Assembly: GCF_003258835.1 (NCBI RefSeq)
Contig: NZ_NPEV01000005.1
Span: 62,001 to 126,000 of the forward strand
Length of the DNA stretch: 64,000 bases
Origin: Rhodobium orientis
GTDB taxonomy: Bacteria > Pseudomonadota > Alphaproteobacteria > Rhizobiales > Rhodobiaceae
Direction of reading: 5' to 3'
Shown here: positions 17,889 through 29,021 of the stretch, piece after piece
How the letters are laid out: each line of letters begins with the position of its first letter
How positions within the stretch are numbered: position 1 is the stretch's first letter
Translations under genes and position numbers: made by a program
Notes under the pieces: generated by a model
What the model was told of the DNA's origin: nothing
Seen by the model: the letters and a program-made list of their open reading frames with translations, nothing else
Databases searched by the model: none

Positions 17889-18656
17889 ATGGCCAAAGTC
17901 AATCAGGACCAAGAGCCGTCGATGGAGGAGATCCTGGCGTCGATACGCCGGATCATTTCCGACGACGAGAGCGCTCCTGCGCCCGGCGATGCTGCCGTTG
18001 CCGAGGCATCGCCGCCGGAGCCCGATCTGGAGCCTGATGCCGACCTGTCCCAGGACGACCTGGACGCCCTGTTCGATACGCCTGCTCCGGAACCGGAGCC
18101 TGAGCCGGAACCCGAGCCGGAGCCGGACACCGAGCTTTCCCAGGACGATCTCGATGCCCTGTTCGACGCGCCGACAGCACCCGAACCGGAGCCTGAGCCC
18201 GAACCGGAGCCTGAGCCTGAGCCGGAACCCGAGCCGGAGCCGGAGACCGATGTCCTCGACCTGACCGAGGACCTGGTGGAGACGGACGACGGCGGCTTCG
18301 ATGTGGAATTCGCCGAGTTCGAGGCAGCGGAAGAGCCGGAGGCAGAAGCCGAGCCGGAACCTGAGCCCGAACCTGAACCGGAGCCGCAACCGCAGCCGGA
18401 TCTCGCGGCTCTTGCCTCGGCCGCGCGCGCCGAGGCGCCGGACGAGCCGCTGCTGTCGCCGACCTCCGATGCGGCGGTTTCAGCCGCCTTCGGCAATCTC
18501 GCCCACACGATCCTGTCCAACAACGCCCGCACGCTGGAGGATCTCGTCGGCGAGATGCTGCGGCCGATGCTGAAGACCTGGCTCGACGACAATTTGCCGG
18601 CGCTGGTCGAACGCCTCGTGCGCCAGGAGATCGAACGAGTCTCGCGCGGCCGCTGA
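17889..18656 (+). CDS. popZ: PopZ-like polar organizing protein (DUF2497)
   Basis: This 255-residue protein has the conserved N-terminal helix [18 protein letters not shown] (residues about 10-27). A long acidic, proline-rich linker of Glu-Pro repeats follows (about 45-175), and then the C-terminal oligomerisation region from [20 protein letters not shown] to [14 protein letters not shown]. In Caulobacter and Agrobacterium, PopZ forms a polar matrix that anchors chromosome origins and organises the cell pole. The linker here contains two similar blocks with the core [12 protein letters not shown] / [12 protein letters not shown], an internal repeat. The repeats are coding, not a CRISPR or satellite. 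Confidence 0.88.
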   Translation: MAKVNQDQEPSMEEILASIRRIISDDESAPAPGDAAVAEASPPEPDLEPDADLSQDDLDALFDTPAPEPEPEPEPEPEPDTELSQDDLDALFDAPTAPEPEPEPEPEPEPEPEPEPEPETDVLDLTEDLVETDDGGFDVEFAEFEAAEEPEAEAEPEPEPEPEPEPQPQPDLAALASAARAEAPDEPLLSPTSDAAVSAAFGNLAHTILSNNARTLEDLVGEMLRPMLKTWLDDNLPALVERLVRQEIERVSRGR

Positions 18657-18866
18657 TCCGAGGCATTCGCCGCCGGCGGACGGTCGCGTCCGTCGGGGAT
18701 TTGCCGTCCGTTTCGCCGCGCCGGGGCCTGCCGCGACGCGAACGCATGGGTGGGGCGGTTGACTTCGCCCCGCCCATTCGCTTTACCAGCGCCGTGCAGC
18801 AATGCCAGTGCCTTGCGGCGCTGTCAGGGCCTTGCGGCAAGGGACCTTCTTCGCGGACCGGATTTC

Positions 18867-21782
18867 ATGCTCGACAAAACTTATGACGCGGCCTCGATCG
18901 AGTCGCGCATCTACGACCTCTGGGAAGACACCGGCGCCTTTCGCGCCGGCGCCGGACCGCGGGGCGGCGACGACACCTATTGCATCGTCATCCCGCCGCC
19001 GAACGTCACCGGCTCGCTGCATATGGGCCACGCCCTCAACAACACCCTGCAGGACGTGCTGATCCGCTTCGAGCGCATGCGCGGCAAGGACGTGCTGTGG
19101 CAGCCGGGCACCGACCATGCCGGCATCGCCACCCAGATGGTCGTCGAGCGCCAGCTCGCCGAGCGCCAGGAGCCGGACCGACGCACTCTCGGGCGCGAAA
19201 CGTTCGTGGAGCGGATCTGGGAGTGGAAGGCCCATTCCGGCGGCACCATCATCAACCAGCTCAAGCGCCTCGGCGCCTCCTGCGACTGGAGCCGCGAGCG
19301 CTTCACCATGGACGAGGGCCTGTCGAAGGCCGTCCTCAAGGTGTTCGTGGCGCTCCACAAGGACGACCTCATCTACAAGGACAAGCGGCTGGTCAACTGG
19401 GACCCGAAGCTGCACACGGCGATCTCGGACCTGGAAGTCCAGCAGGTCGAGATGAAGGGCCATCTCTGGCACCTGCGCTATCCGCTGGAGGGCGGCGCGA
19501 CCTACGAGGCGCCGGTCGCCTGGGACGAGGAAGGAACGCCGACCGCGTTCGAGACCCGCGACTACATCGTCGTCGCGACGACGCGTCCGGAGACCATGCT
19601 CGGCGACACGGCCGTTGCGGTCCATCCGGAAGATCCGCGCTACAAGGACCTGATCGGCAAGAACGTCGTCCTGCCGCTCACCGGCCGGCGCATCCCGATC
19701 GTTGGCGACCACCATGCCGACCCGGAGGCCGGTTCCGGCGCGGTCAAGATCACGCCCGCCCACGACTTCAACGACTTCGAGGTCGGCAAGCGCCACGACC
19801 TGCCGCAGATCAACATTCTCGACATCGAGGCCAACCTGGTGCTCGACGGCAATGGCGATTTCCTTGCCAGCCTGGAAGAGAGCGCCGAGCTTGCCGAGAC
19901 GCTGAAGCTTCATGGCGTCGACCGCTTCGAGGCGCGCAAGGTCATCGTGGAGCGCATGGATGCTGCCGGGCTGCTCGACCACATCGAGGACCACACGCAC
20001 ATGGTCCCGCATGGCGACCGCGGCGGCGTGCCGATCGAGCCGTATCTGACGGACCAGTGGTATGTGGATGCGGCGACGCTGGCCAAGCCCGCCATCGCCT
20101 CGGTCCGCGAAGGGCGCACGGCGTTCGTCCCAAAGACCTGGGAAAAGACCTATTTCGAGTGGATGGAGAACATCCAGCCCTGGTGCATCTCGCGCCAGCT
20201 CTGGTGGGGGCACCAGATCCCGGCCTGGTACGCTCCTGCGCCCCGCATTGATAACGGGAAGCTGTTATTTTTCCCGCACGATCCCGTTTTTTTTGTGGAA
20301 CAAACCGAAGCGGATGCGCTGTCGACTGCGGACAAAATGTTTGCTCAGACTTTCGGTGATCGGAAGATCGAATGGATAGAGGTTTCGTCTCCATCTGAAG
20401 CAGAACAGGTCTTGCGGGAGACTGCAAAAAAATATGTGCCGGGCAGTACGGATCCGATCTCATATCCATATTGGAGAGATCCCGATGTCCTCGACACCTG
20501 GTTCTCCTCTGCGCTCTGGCCGTTCTCCACGCTCGGCTGGCCGGACCAGACGCCGGAGCTGCAGCGCTACTACCAGACGGACGTTCTGATCACTGCCTTC
20601 GACATCATTTTCTTCTGGGTTGCCAGGATGATGATGATGGGTCTTCACTTTATGGATGAAGAACCCTTCCACACCGTCTACATCCACGCCCTGGTCCGCG
20701 ACGAGAAGGGCCAGAAGATGTCGAAGTCGAAGGGCAACGTCATCGATCCCCTGGAGCTGATCGACGAATACGGCGCCGACGCCCTGCGCTTCACGCTGGC
20801 CGCGATGGCCGCGCAGGGCCGCGACATCAAGCTGGCGCCGACACGGGTCGCCGGCTATCGCAACTTCGCGACCAAGCTGTGGAACGCCACCCGCTTTGCC
20901 GAGATGAACGGCTGCGTCCGGGTTGCCGGCTTCGATCCGGCGACGGCCAAGGAGCCGGTCAATCGCTGGATCGCGACGGAGACGGCGCGCTGCGCCGCCG
21001 CCGTCCGCGACGGGCTTGAGACCTACAAGTTCAACGAGGCGGCCGGCTCGCTCTACCGCTTCGTCTGGAACACCTTCTGCGACTGGTACCTGGAACTGGC
21101 CAAGCCGATCCTGACCGGCCCCGACGGGGCGGCCAAGGACGAGGTGCGGGCAACCGCTGCCTGGGCGATCGACCGCATCCTCCAACTCCTGCACCCGTTC
21201 ATGCCGTTCGTGACGGAAGAGCTGTGGCAGCGCACCGGCGAGGACGGTCCGGCCCGCGAGGGCATGTTGATCCACACGGCCTGGCCGGAGCTCGACTTTG
21301 CCGACACCGATGCGGCAGACGAACTCAACTGGCTGGTCGAGGTGATCTCGGCCGTGCGCTCGGTCCGTGCGGAGATGAACGTGCCGGCCGGTGCCCGCAC
21401 GCCGCTCGTGGTGCTCGGGGCGGATGAGGCGCTCAAGGCCCGGTTCGACACCCAACTGCCGGCGATCGAGCGGCTTGCCCGGGTCGACGACCTGGCATTT
21501 GCCGACACGGCGCCGGCGGAATCCGCCCAGATCGTCATCGGGGCTGCGACGATCTGTCTGCCGCTTGCCGGCGTCGTCGATCTCGATGCGGAGCGGGCCC
21601 GGCTGGACAAGGAACTGAAGAAGATCGACGGCGACATCACCCGCATCGACAAGAAGCTCGGCAACGAGCAGTTCCTGGCCAAGGCGCCGGAAGAGGTGGT
21701 CGAGGGCGAGCGCGAAAAGCGCGAGGAGTTCGTCCAGCTTCGCGCCAAGATGGTCGAGGCGCGGGGCCGTCTCGGGGCTTAG
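18867..21782 (+). CDS. valS: Valyl-tRNA synthetase
   Basis: This 971-residue class I aminoacyl-tRNA synthetase charges tRNA-Val. It shows the HIGH-type motif [16 protein letters not shown] near residue 45, the editing domain with [20 protein letters not shown], and the [20 protein letters not shown] block. The KMSKS motif is in [15 protein letters not shown]-terminal coiled coil ([16 protein letters not shown]) is present. ATG 18867 begins the usual [12 protein letters not shown] start; the frame is open further upstream without similarity. Bases about 20240-20490, just before DVLDTWFSS, are markedly AT-richer than the rest (88 of 180 bases G+C over 20281-20460, against 42 of 60 over 19981-20040), with no frame break. 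Confidence 0.97.
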   Translation: MLDKTYDAASIESRIYDLWEDTGAFRAGAGPRGGDDTYCIVIPPPNVTGSLHMGHALNNTLQDVLIRFERMRGKDVLWQPGTDHAGIATQMVVERQLAERQEPDRRTLGRETFVERIWEWKAHSGGTIINQLKRLGASCDWSRERFTMDEGLSKAVLKVFVALHKDDLIYKDKRLVNWDPKLHTAISDLEVQQVEMKGHLWHLRYPLEGGATYEAPVAWDEEGTPTAFETRDYIVVATTRPETMLGDTAVAVHPEDPRYKDLIGKNVVLPLTGRRIPIVGDHHADPEAGSGAVKITPAHDFNDFEVGKRHDLPQINILDIEANLVLDGNGDFLASLEESAELAETLKLHGVDRFEARKVIVERMDAAGLLDHIEDHTHMVPHGDRGGVPIEPYLTDQWYVDAATLAKPAIASVREGRTAFVPKTWEKTYFEWMENIQPWCISRQLWWGHQIPAWYAPAPRIDNGKLLFFPHDPVFFVEQTEADALSTADKMFAQTFGDRKIEWIEVSSPSEAEQVLRETAKKYVPGSTDPISYPYWRDPDVLDTWFSSALWPFSTLGWPDQTPELQRYYQTDVLITAFDIIFFWVARMMMMGLHFMDEEPFHTVYIHALVRDEKGQKMSKSKGNVIDPLELIDEYGADALRFTLAAMAAQGRDIKLAPTRVAGYRNFATKLWNATRFAEMNGCVRVAGFDPATAKEPVNRWIATETARCAAAVRDGLETYKFNEAAGSLYRFVWNTFCDWYLELAKPILTGPDGAAKDEVRATAAWAIDRILQLLHPFMPFVTEELWQRTGEDGPAREGMLIHTAWPELDFADTDAADELNWLVEVISAVRSVRAEMNVPAGARTPLVVLGADEALKARFDTQLPAIERLARVDDLAFADTAPAESAQIVIGAATICLPLAGVVDLDAERARLDKELKKIDGDITRIDKKLGNEQFLAKAPEEVVEGEREKREEFVQLRAKMVEARGRLGA

Positions 21783-22369
21783 TCCAGGTCAATGCCATTC
21801 TTCAAAATGCGCGGGCAAGCCAGATAATCCATCTCGCCAAACACCCTGATCCGTTGTAGAAATCGGCGATACTCTGCGGAACAGTCTTCAGTGAAGTCGG
21901 TCCCATTCGAGCGCGCCTGCTTCCTGCTCTTGGCCGTTTTCTGGCTAGGGGTGGATGCCTGCTACTCTCCGCCGAATATATCGGCCCTCGACGAAGCCAA
22001 TCTTGCCCAGCAAGGATCGCATGACGTTTCTGCGATCCTCCGGGAGGCCGTCACTCATGTCGGCTCACTGTCCCGCGACAAGGATGCGGCAAGCGAAAAC
22101 GGCTTGGGAAGCGCGGTAGCGCTTCCCGTCGGATCCTTCCTTCGGTCGACTCAGGTGTCGAAACCGAGGCGTGCGCCCGCACGTCCCGAAAAGCCCCGCT
22201 TTTCCGCCACTTCCTCCGTTCACCGGGCGAGAGCGCCGCCGCTGTTCGCCTGAAGATCCGACATCATCGGAAAGACAAATGGCGCGCCGAATGCGCTGCG
22301 CGCCTGCCTGGTCGGCCGTCTGTATGGCTGCCGTTCTCATCGCGCCCGCGTGGGTGCAGGGGATTTCCA
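21783..22369. other. Intergenic region after valS, possible gene remnants
   Basis: This 587-base gap has no confident gene. On the minus strand, an open stretch of about 57 codons ending at TAA 21779-21781 (running from about 21955) reads like protein (for example YRRFLQRIRVFGEMDYLACP) but has no start or ribosome site. It may be a decayed gene end. On the plus strand, a GTG-initiated frame of 120 codons (21891-22253) has a hydrophobic N-terminus but low-complexity Arg/Pro-rich later parts and no good ribosome site, so it is not called. GC content is lower than in the flanking genes. Confidence 0.4.
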
Positions 22370-22606
22370 ATGAAACGTGTCATTAATTTCTGGAGCCTGT
22401 TGGGCTTCATCTCCGTCGCTGTCTTCCTGGCCTCCGAGATCGCCGCTGCCGGTGCGGCCGTGGTTTGGTCGATCTCTAGCCTCTTCGGGCTGGGGATGGT
22501 GCCGACGATCGTTCTGGGTACCCTGGTCGGTGTTCCGAGCCTTTACGGCCTCGTCAAAGCCACCGTTATGGCTTTTCAAGCCGAGACCGATCCGGAGAAC
22601 AACTGA
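22370..22606 (+). CDS. Small hypothetical membrane protein
   Basis: This 78-residue protein has two predicted membrane helices (about 8-33 and 37-67: ISVAVFLASEIAAAGAAVV and MVPTIVLGTLVGVPSLYGLV) and a polar tail. AGGGGA at 22358-22363 lies 6 bases before ATG 22370, which supports translation. I do not recognise a family. It is isolated between valS and glnB and co-directional with both. Confidence 0.55.
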   Translation: MKRVINFWSLLGFISVAVFLASEIAAAGAAVVWSISSLFGLGMVPTIVLGTLVGVPSLYGLVKATVMAFQAETDPENN

Positions 22607-23496
<890 letters not shown>

Positions 23497-23602
23497 GATA
23501 CCGCTCGCGCACCCCGCCTGCTTTCTCAACTGACCGGTCCCGGCCGACAATTTTCGCACGGGACCAGACAAGACCAATCCAACACGTGAAGGAATGTAGC
23601 AG

Positions 23603-25012
23603 ATGAGCACTGCCAGCGACGTCCTTAAGAAGATCAAGGACGAAGACATTAAATTTGTTGACCTGCGGTTCTCCGATCCGCGCGGCAAGATGCAGCACCT
23701 GACCATGGACGTCGGCATCGTCGACGAGGACATGTTCGCCGACGGTACCATGTTCGACGGGTCGTCGATCGCCGGCTGGAAGGCCATCAACGAGTCCGAC
23801 ATGTGCCTGATGCCGGATCCGACGACCGCGCACATGGATCCGTTCTTCGGCCAGTCGACGCTCGCCATCTTCTGCGACATTCTGGAGCCGTCCACCGGCG
23901 AGGACTACAATCGCGATCCGCGCTCCACGGCCAAGAAGGCCGAGGCCTACCTGAAGTCGACCGGCATCGGCGATACCGTCTTCTTCGGTCCGGAAGCCGA
24001 GTTCTTCGTCTTCGACGACGTCCGCTTCTCCCGCGATCCCTACGACACCGGCTTCATCATCGATTCCGGCGAGCTGCCGATCAATTCCGGCACCGAATAC
24101 GACGCCGGCAACCTCGGCCACCGTCCGCGCACCAAGGGTGGCTACTTCCCGGTGCCGCCGGTCGACTCGGCCCAGGACATGCGCTCCGAGATGATCTCGG
24201 TGATGGCCGACATGGGCATCAAGACCGAAAAGCACCATCACGAGGTCGGCGCCGCCCAGCACGAGCTCGGCATCATGTTCGATACCCTGACCATGAACGC
24301 CGACAAGATGCAGATGTACAAATACGTCGTGCATCAGGTCGCCCATGCCTACGGCAAGACCGCGACCTTCATGCCGAAGCCGGTGTTCGGCGACAACGGC
24401 ACGGGCATGCACTGCCACCAGTCGATCTGGAAGGACGGCGCCCCGGTGTTCGCCGGCAACCAGTATGCCGACCTGTCCGAGGAATGCCTGTTCTACATCG
24501 GCGGCATCCTGAAGCATGCCAAGGCCCTGAACGGCTTCACCAACCCGTCGACCAACTCCTACAAGCGTCTGGTCCCGGGCTATGAGGCGCCGGTGCTTCT
24601 GGCTTATTCGGCCCGCAACCGCTCGGCCTCCTGCCGGATTCCGTTTGCGACCTCGCCGAAGGCCAAGCGCGTCGAGGTTCGCTTCCCGGATCCGGCCGCC
24701 AACCCGTATCTCGCCTTTGCCGCCATGCTGATGGCCGGCCTCGATGGCATCAAGAACAAGATCCATCCGGGCGATGCCATGGACAAGAACCTCTACGACC
24801 TGCCGCCGGAGGAGCTGAAGAACATTCCGACCGTCTGCGGCAGCCTGCGCGAAGCCATCGAGTGCCTCGATGCCGACCGCGAGTTCCTGAAGGCCGGCGG
24901 CGTCTTCGACGACGACCAGATCGATGCCTATGTCGAACTGAAGATGGAAGAGGTCCTCGCCTACGAGATGACCCCGCATCCGATCGAGTTCGACCTCTAC
25001 TACTCGGTCTAA
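23603..25012 (+). CDS. glnA: Glutamine synthetase type I
   Basis: This enzyme makes glutamine from glutamate, ammonia and ATP in the cytoplasm as a dodecamer and is the main ammonium assimilation enzyme. The 469-residue protein has the latch region [14 protein letters not shown] and the glutamate-binding [26 protein letters not shown] and the loop NRSASCRIP follow. The adenylylation tyrosine is in NLYDLPPEE (about residue 398), so it is expected to be controlled by GlnE. A strong intrinsic terminator follows. It is far more conserved and better expressed-looking than the GS-like gene at 45242-46555. Confidence 0.98.
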   Translation: MSTASDVLKKIKDEDIKFVDLRFSDPRGKMQHLTMDVGIVDEDMFADGTMFDGSSIAGWKAINESDMCLMPDPTTAHMDPFFGQSTLAIFCDILEPSTGEDYNRDPRSTAKKAEAYLKSTGIGDTVFFGPEAEFFVFDDVRFSRDPYDTGFIIDSGELPINSGTEYDAGNLGHRPRTKGGYFPVPPVDSAQDMRSEMISVMADMGIKTEKHHHEVGAAQHELGIMFDTLTMNADKMQMYKYVVHQVAHAYGKTATFMPKPVFGDNGTGMHCHQSIWKDGAPVFAGNQYADLSEECLFYIGGILKHAKALNGFTNPSTNSYKRLVPGYEAPVLLAYSARNRSASCRIPFATSPKAKRVEVRFPDPAANPYLAFAAMLMAGLDGIKNKIHPGDAMDKNLYDLPPEELKNIPTVCGSLREAIECLDADREFLKAGGVFDDDQIDAYVELKMEEVLAYEMTPHPIEFDLYYSV

Positions 25013-25063
25013 GCATCGCATTTCCGGCGACAGCAACGACTGTCGCCGTCAGAGGGGAAAGCC

Positions 25064-25103
25064 GGGCCGGAGCGCAAGCGCTCCGGCCCATTTTTTTGTT
25101 TTT
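25064..25103 (+). terminator. Intrinsic terminator of glnBA
   Basis: A perfect 12-base inverted repeat (25064-25075 and 25078-25089, arms GGGCCGGAGCGC and GCGCTCCGGCCC) is followed directly by a T-rich run at 25091-25106. It sits 51 bases after the glnA stop. Confidence 0.92.
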
Positions 25104-25197
25104 TTGTCCGACCAGTCCGGCTGGCACCTGCCTTGACAGTCAGGCGGTGCCTCCGACAATGGCGGCGCTTGTTTTTGGGTGAGGGAAGGGCCGTGCC

Positions 25198-26703
25198 GTG
25201 ATCGAGCTGTTGACGCCGGAGGAGATGGGACGGGCCGATGCGGCGGCGATCGACGCCGGAACGCCCGGCATCGCGCTGATGGAGGCGGCGGGACAGGCGA
25301 TCGCAGAGACCGTCAGCAACCGCTTCGCGGACGCCCGCCGCGTCCTCGTCCTTGCAGGTCCCGGCAACAATGGCGGCGACGGTTATGTCGTGGCGCGGCT
25401 GCTGGCCGGGCGCGGCTGCGCCGTCACTGTCTGCCAGCTCGGCGATGCGGCCAAACTCAAGGGCGATGCGGCGCTTGCCGCGGCGGCCTGGGGCGGCGCG
25501 GTCGGTGCGGCGACGCCGGCTTGCGTCACCGGCCACGACCTCGTCATCGACGCCCTGTTCGGGGCCGGGCTCGCCCGGCCGGTGACGGGGGCCGCCGGCG
25601 TGTTGATCGAAGCCGTCAATGCCGATCCGGCCGCCGTCCTTGCCGTCGACCTGCCGAGCGGGGTCTCCGGCGAGACCGGGCTGGCCGAGGGCGCCGCCAT
25701 CCGCGCCGACGCCACCGTCACCTTCTTCCGCAAGAAGCCCGGGCATCTGCTCTATCCCGGACGCGGGCTTTGCGGACCCGTCGACGTCCACGACATCGGC
25801 ATTCCTTCTAGCGTCCTCGGTGAGATCGGCCCAAAAACCTTTGCCAACGAGCCGGCGCTGTGGCGCGATCGCTGGCATCCGCCGGTCGCCGAGGGCCACA
25901 AATATGCGCGCGGCCATGCCGTCGTCGTCTCCGGGCCGGCATCCGCCACGGGGGCCGCACGGCTTGCGGCGATGGCGGCGCTGAGGGCAGGGGCGGGGCT
26001 CGTCTCGCTCGCCTCGCCGCCGAGCGCCGTGCTCGTCAACGCCGCGCACCTGACGGCCGTGATGGTCAAATCCTTCCGCGGCGCGCAGGGGCTCGCGGAG
26101 CTGCTGTCCGACGCCCGGCTTAACGCCGTTGCCATCGGTCCGGGCATCGGGACAGGGTCCGGGACCAAAGACCTCGTTGGCGCCTGCCTCGTCGGTACGC
26201 GGGCCGTGGTGCTCGATGCCGACGCGCTGACGGCATACCGGAATGAGCCACAAGGCCTCTTCGGTGCCATTGCGGGACACTCCGGGCCGGGCGTGGCGAT
26301 GACGCCGCACGAGGGCGAGTTTTCCCGGCTTTTTCCGGACCTGGGAGGCGGCGACCGAGGTGCTTGCGGTGTCTCGAAACCGGACAGGGCGCGCGTCGCG
26401 GCGGCCAGGAGCGGCGCCGTTGTCGTCCTCAAAGGTCCCGATACGGTCATTGCCGCGCCGGACGGGCGTGTCGCGATCAACGCCAACGCGCCGCCGTGGC
26501 TGGCGACTGCCGGCTCCGGGGACGTGCTCACCGGCATCGTTGCCGGGCTTCTTGCCCAGAAGATGCCGCCCTTCGAGGCGGCGGCCATGGCGGTCTGGAT
26601 GCACGGAAAAGCGGCCTCGCGCTTCGGTCCCGGCATGATCGCGGAGGACCTTGCCCCGGCGCTTCCGGCGGTGTTCGCCGACCTTCTCGGCCTCGCCGAT
26701 TAA
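25198..26703 (+). CDS. nnr: Bifunctional NAD(P)H-hydrate epimerase / ADP-dependent dehydratase
   Basis: This is a repair enzyme for hydrated NAD(P)H. The N-terminal YjeF_N epimerase domain (about 1-210) has VLAGPGNNGGDGYVVARLL and AVDLPSGVSGETG. The C-terminal carbohydrate-kinase-like dehydratase domain (about 225-500) has AIGPGIGTGSG, MTPHEGEFSRLF and the ATP/ADP-binding WLATAGSGDVLTGIVAGLLA. The fusion and the 501-residue length are normal for the bacterial protein. It starts with GTG 25198 behind AGGGAAGG, downstream of the glnA terminator, so it is probably expressed independently. Confidence 0.95.
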   Translation: MIELLTPEEMGRADAAAIDAGTPGIALMEAAGQAIAETVSNRFADARRVLVLAGPGNNGGDGYVVARLLAGRGCAVTVCQLGDAAKLKGDAALAAAAWGGAVGAATPACVTGHDLVIDALFGAGLARPVTGAAGVLIEAVNADPAAVLAVDLPSGVSGETGLAEGAAIRADATVTFFRKKPGHLLYPGRGLCGPVDVHDIGIPSSVLGEIGPKTFANEPALWRDRWHPPVAEGHKYARGHAVVVSGPASATGAARLAAMAALRAGAGLVSLASPPSAVLVNAAHLTAVMVKSFRGAQGLAELLSDARLNAVAIGPGIGTGSGTKDLVGACLVGTRAVVLDADALTAYRNEPQGLFGAIAGHSGPGVAMTPHEGEFSRLFPDLGGGDRGACGVSKPDRARVAAARSGAVVVLKGPDTVIAAPDGRVAINANAPPWLATAGSGDVLTGIVAGLLAQKMPPFEAAAMAVWMHGKAASRFGPGMIAEDLAPALPAVFADLLGLAD

Positions 26704-26854
26704 GCGGCTACCGCACCTTTCGAAAATCCCGTCAACGCTTCGTTTGTCCTTTGGTGAAGCCGGCCGCGACCAGCGCCGTCGATGGCGCGGGCATTGCAGC
26801 TTCTGGCCCATCATCAACGGAGTGTTCCGTTTTCGAACGGGAGGCGCGAGGACC

Positions 26855-26998
26855 ATGAAATTCTTTGCAGCGATCGCCGTCGCCATCGGCGCGGTGCTGT
26901 TCTACGAGGCGGGTTTCGACGTCGACCGGCTGCCGATGACCCTTGTCTGGTTCGCGGTTGCCACCACAGGTGTCATCTGGGCGCTGGCCAAGATCTGA
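26855..26998 (+). CDS. Very small membrane protein (47 residues)
   Basis: The product has two hydrophobic segments (AAIAVAIGAVLFYEAG and MTLVWFAVATTGVIWALA) separated by a short polar loop (FDVDRLP). A GGGAGGCG site (26840-26847) lies at a suitable distance from ATG 26855. The family is unknown; two-helix micro-proteins like this are common in alphaproteobacteria. It lies in the same direction after nnr. Confidence 0.55.
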   Translation: MKFFAAIAVAIGAVLFYEAGFDVDRLPMTLVWFAVATTGVIWALAKI

Positions 26999-27186
26999 AC
27001 CGCGGTATTTTTTGGATCTCACGCGGGTTCGCTTCGCTCACCGCTCCGACAAGGGCGGCCGGCCGGCCGGCGCCCGTTCGGGCTTGCGAACGCTTTGCGT
27101 TCGAACTGGCGCCCCAGGAGCCCCGCTGCCGTGCGCCGCGCGGCTGCCCTGCGGCCCTTTTCTGATGGAAAAGCGCCGTTTTTCCT

Positions 27187-27214
27187 TTGATGGCCGAACA
27201 TCGGGTGATATAGA
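27187..27214 (+). promoter_or_regulatory. Likely sigma-70 promoter of tRNA-Leu
   Basis: TTGATG (27187-27192) and TATAGA (27209-27214) are separated by 16 bases, placing transcription start roughly 30 bases before the mature tRNA-Leu 5' end at 27252. Confidence 0.55.
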
Positions 27215-27251
27215 GGCGGCGCCTCGGCTTCGGTCGGTTCGGGCGCCCGTT

Positions 27252-27336
27252 GCGGGCGTGGTGGAATTGGTAGACACGCCAGGTTTAGGTCCTGGTGGCG
27301 CAAGCCGTGGGGGTTCAAATCCCTCCGCCCGCACCA
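27252..27336 (+). tRNA. tRNA-Leu (TAG)
   Basis: This is an 85-base class II tRNA with a long variable arm. The acceptor is GCGGGCG/CGCCCGC, discriminator A, and CCA is encoded. The anticodon TAG is in CCAGGTTTAGGTCCTGG, the variable arm is TGGCGCAAGCCGT, and the T-loop is GGTTCAAATCC. Confidence 0.97.
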
Positions 27337-27448
27337 AGCTGTCCGCCGGTACCCCCAAGCTGCTCCCGAGCGAACCCCACGGCCCCATGGGCCGGTCGGG
27401 CGGTTCGGCGAACATTCAGACGCGCGATACGCAAGGATAGAGCACGTA

Positions 27449-28801
27449 ATGCAGATCAACGAGACCCTGAACGAGGGGCTGAAGCGGGAGCTTTCCGTCG
27501 TCGTTCCCGCCGACGAACTGGACAGCCGTCTTGTCAAATACCTGGACGACCTGAAGGACCGCGTCCGGCTGCCGGGATTTCGGCCCGGCAAGGTTCCGCT
27601 CGCCCATCTGAAGCGCGTCTATGGCACCGAGGCCATGAAGGAGATCGTCAACGAGACGATCACCGAAACCATTCGCTCCTCCATCGACGGCAAGGACGAG
27701 AAGCCGGCCTTCCAGCCGGATGTCGACGTGGAGAACGAGACCCTCGACAACGTCCTGAAGGGCGACGGCGACCTGACCTTCAAGATCAAGTACGAGGTGC
27801 TGCCGGAGTTCGAACTCGGCGACTTCAAGTCGATCAACATCGAGCGCCCGGTGGCCGAGGTCACCGACGAGGAGGTCGAGGCCCGGGTCCGCCAGATCGC
27901 GGAAGGCAACCAGACCTTCGCGCCGCGCGAAGAGGGTGCCAGCGCGGAGGACGGCGACCGGGTCACCATGTCCTATGTCGGCAAGCTCGACGGCGAGGCC
28001 TTCGAGGGCGGCAGCGACGAGAACGGGCAGATCGTGCTCGGCTCCGGCCGCTTCATTCCGGGCTTCGAGGAGCAGATCGTCGGCGCCAAGGTGGGCGACG
28101 AAAAGACCATCAAGGTGACCTTCCCCGAGGAATATCCGGCCGAGCATCTGGCCGGCAAGGAAACCGAATTCGACATCGTCATCAAGGAAGTGGCGGCGCC
28201 GGAAGAGGTCGTGCTCGACGATGCCTTCGCCTCGCGCTTCGGCATTGAGTCGATGGACAAGCTCAACGAGACCGTCAAGCAGCAGATCGAGAACGAGTTC
28301 GCCGGCGAAAGCCGCCAGAAGGTCAAGCGCCAGCTCCTCGACAAGCTCGACGCGCTGCACAAGTTCGAGCTGCCGCCGACGCTGCTCGAGAGCGAGTTCG
28401 AGCAGATCTGGAACCAGCTCACCGACAACATGGCCCAGGCCAAGCACAGCTTCGAGGACGAGGACACCACCGAGGAAAAGGCGCGCGAGGAGTATATGAC
28501 CATCGCGGAACGCCGCGTCCGCCTCGGTCTGGTGCTGTCGGAAATCGGCGAGCGCAACGAGATCAAGGTCACCGAAGAGGAAATGCAGCGGGCCCTCTAC
28601 GAGAAGGTCAGCCAGTTTCCGGGCCAGGAAAAGCAGGTCGTGGAGTACTACCAGCAGAACCCGACCGCGATGGCCAGCCTCAGGGCGCCGATCTACGAGG
28701 ACAAGGTCATCGACTATCTGCTGGAGCTCGCCGAGGTCGAGGAAAAGACCGTCACCAAGGACGAGCTCTTTGCCGAGGACGAGGACGACGCCAAGAAGTG
28801 A
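27449..28801 (+). CDS. tig: Trigger factor (ribosome-bound chaperone / PPIase)
   Basis: This is the first chaperone to meet nascent chains at the ribosome exit. The 450-residue protein has the N-terminal ribosome-binding domain with the signature FRPGKVP (GFRPGKVPLAHLKRVYG, near residue 45). The FKBP-type PPIase domain (about 160-245: EDGDRVTMSYVGKLDGEAF, then RFIPGFEEQIVG) and the helical C-terminal chaperone domain with an acidic tail (FAEDEDDAKK) follow. It heads the conserved series tig - clpP - clpX - lon, all co-directional. A hairpin after the stop may limit read-through. Confidence 0.97.
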   Translation: MQINETLNEGLKRELSVVVPADELDSRLVKYLDDLKDRVRLPGFRPGKVPLAHLKRVYGTEAMKEIVNETITETIRSSIDGKDEKPAFQPDVDVENETLDNVLKGDGDLTFKIKYEVLPEFELGDFKSINIERPVAEVTDEEVEARVRQIAEGNQTFAPREEGASAEDGDRVTMSYVGKLDGEAFEGGSDENGQIVLGSGRFIPGFEEQIVGAKVGDEKTIKVTFPEEYPAEHLAGKETEFDIVIKEVAAPEEVVLDDAFASRFGIESMDKLNETVKQQIENEFAGESRQKVKRQLLDKLDALHKFELPPTLLESEFEQIWNQLTDNMAQAKHSFEDEDTTEEKAREEYMTIAERRVRLGLVLSEIGERNEIKVTEEEMQRALYEKVSQFPGQEKQVVEYYQQNPTAMASLRAPIYEDKVIDYLLELAEVEEKTVTKDELFAEDEDDAKK

Positions 28802-28815
28802 CCGCCATCGGCAGG

Positions 28816-28847
28816 GCGCCCGAACGGCTTTCGCCCGGGCGCTCTTT
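28816..28847 (+). terminator. Probable weak terminator after tig
   Basis: The arms GCGCCCG (28816-28822) and CGGGCGC (28836-28842) form a perfect stem followed by TCTTT. The T-run is short, so partial read-through to clpP is possible. Confidence 0.5.
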
Positions 28848-29021
28848 GCGGGCGTTCCCGGTGCCGCGCGGCCGGGCCGCTAACCACGGCGGTCGAATGA
28901 CGCTTTTTTATCGGACGGGGTTTGACTAAATAGGACCAGACACCGATCCGAATCGGGGCATCCCCGATCGCACCGCGCAAGGCGGGGGACCGCCCCGCCG
29001 CGACGACGACAAGGACTGTTT

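Noticed and set aside
18060-18400. Repeated GAACCGGAGCCTGAGCC units, possible tandem repeat or CRISPR-like array
   Set aside because: They encode the Glu-Pro linker of the PopZ-like protein in one frame; there are no spacers or constant repeats.
21891-22253. 120-codon GTG-start frame with hydrophobic N-terminus
   Set aside because: It has no clear ribosome site, the later half is Arg/Pro/Ser-rich with no domain, and its composition is not coding-like.
27061-27130. GC-rich hairpins (for example CGAACGC-TTT-GCGTTCG) before tRNA-Leu
   Set aside because: Short palindromes of this kind are frequent in this GC-rich DNA and none has a T-run or recognised repeat identity.
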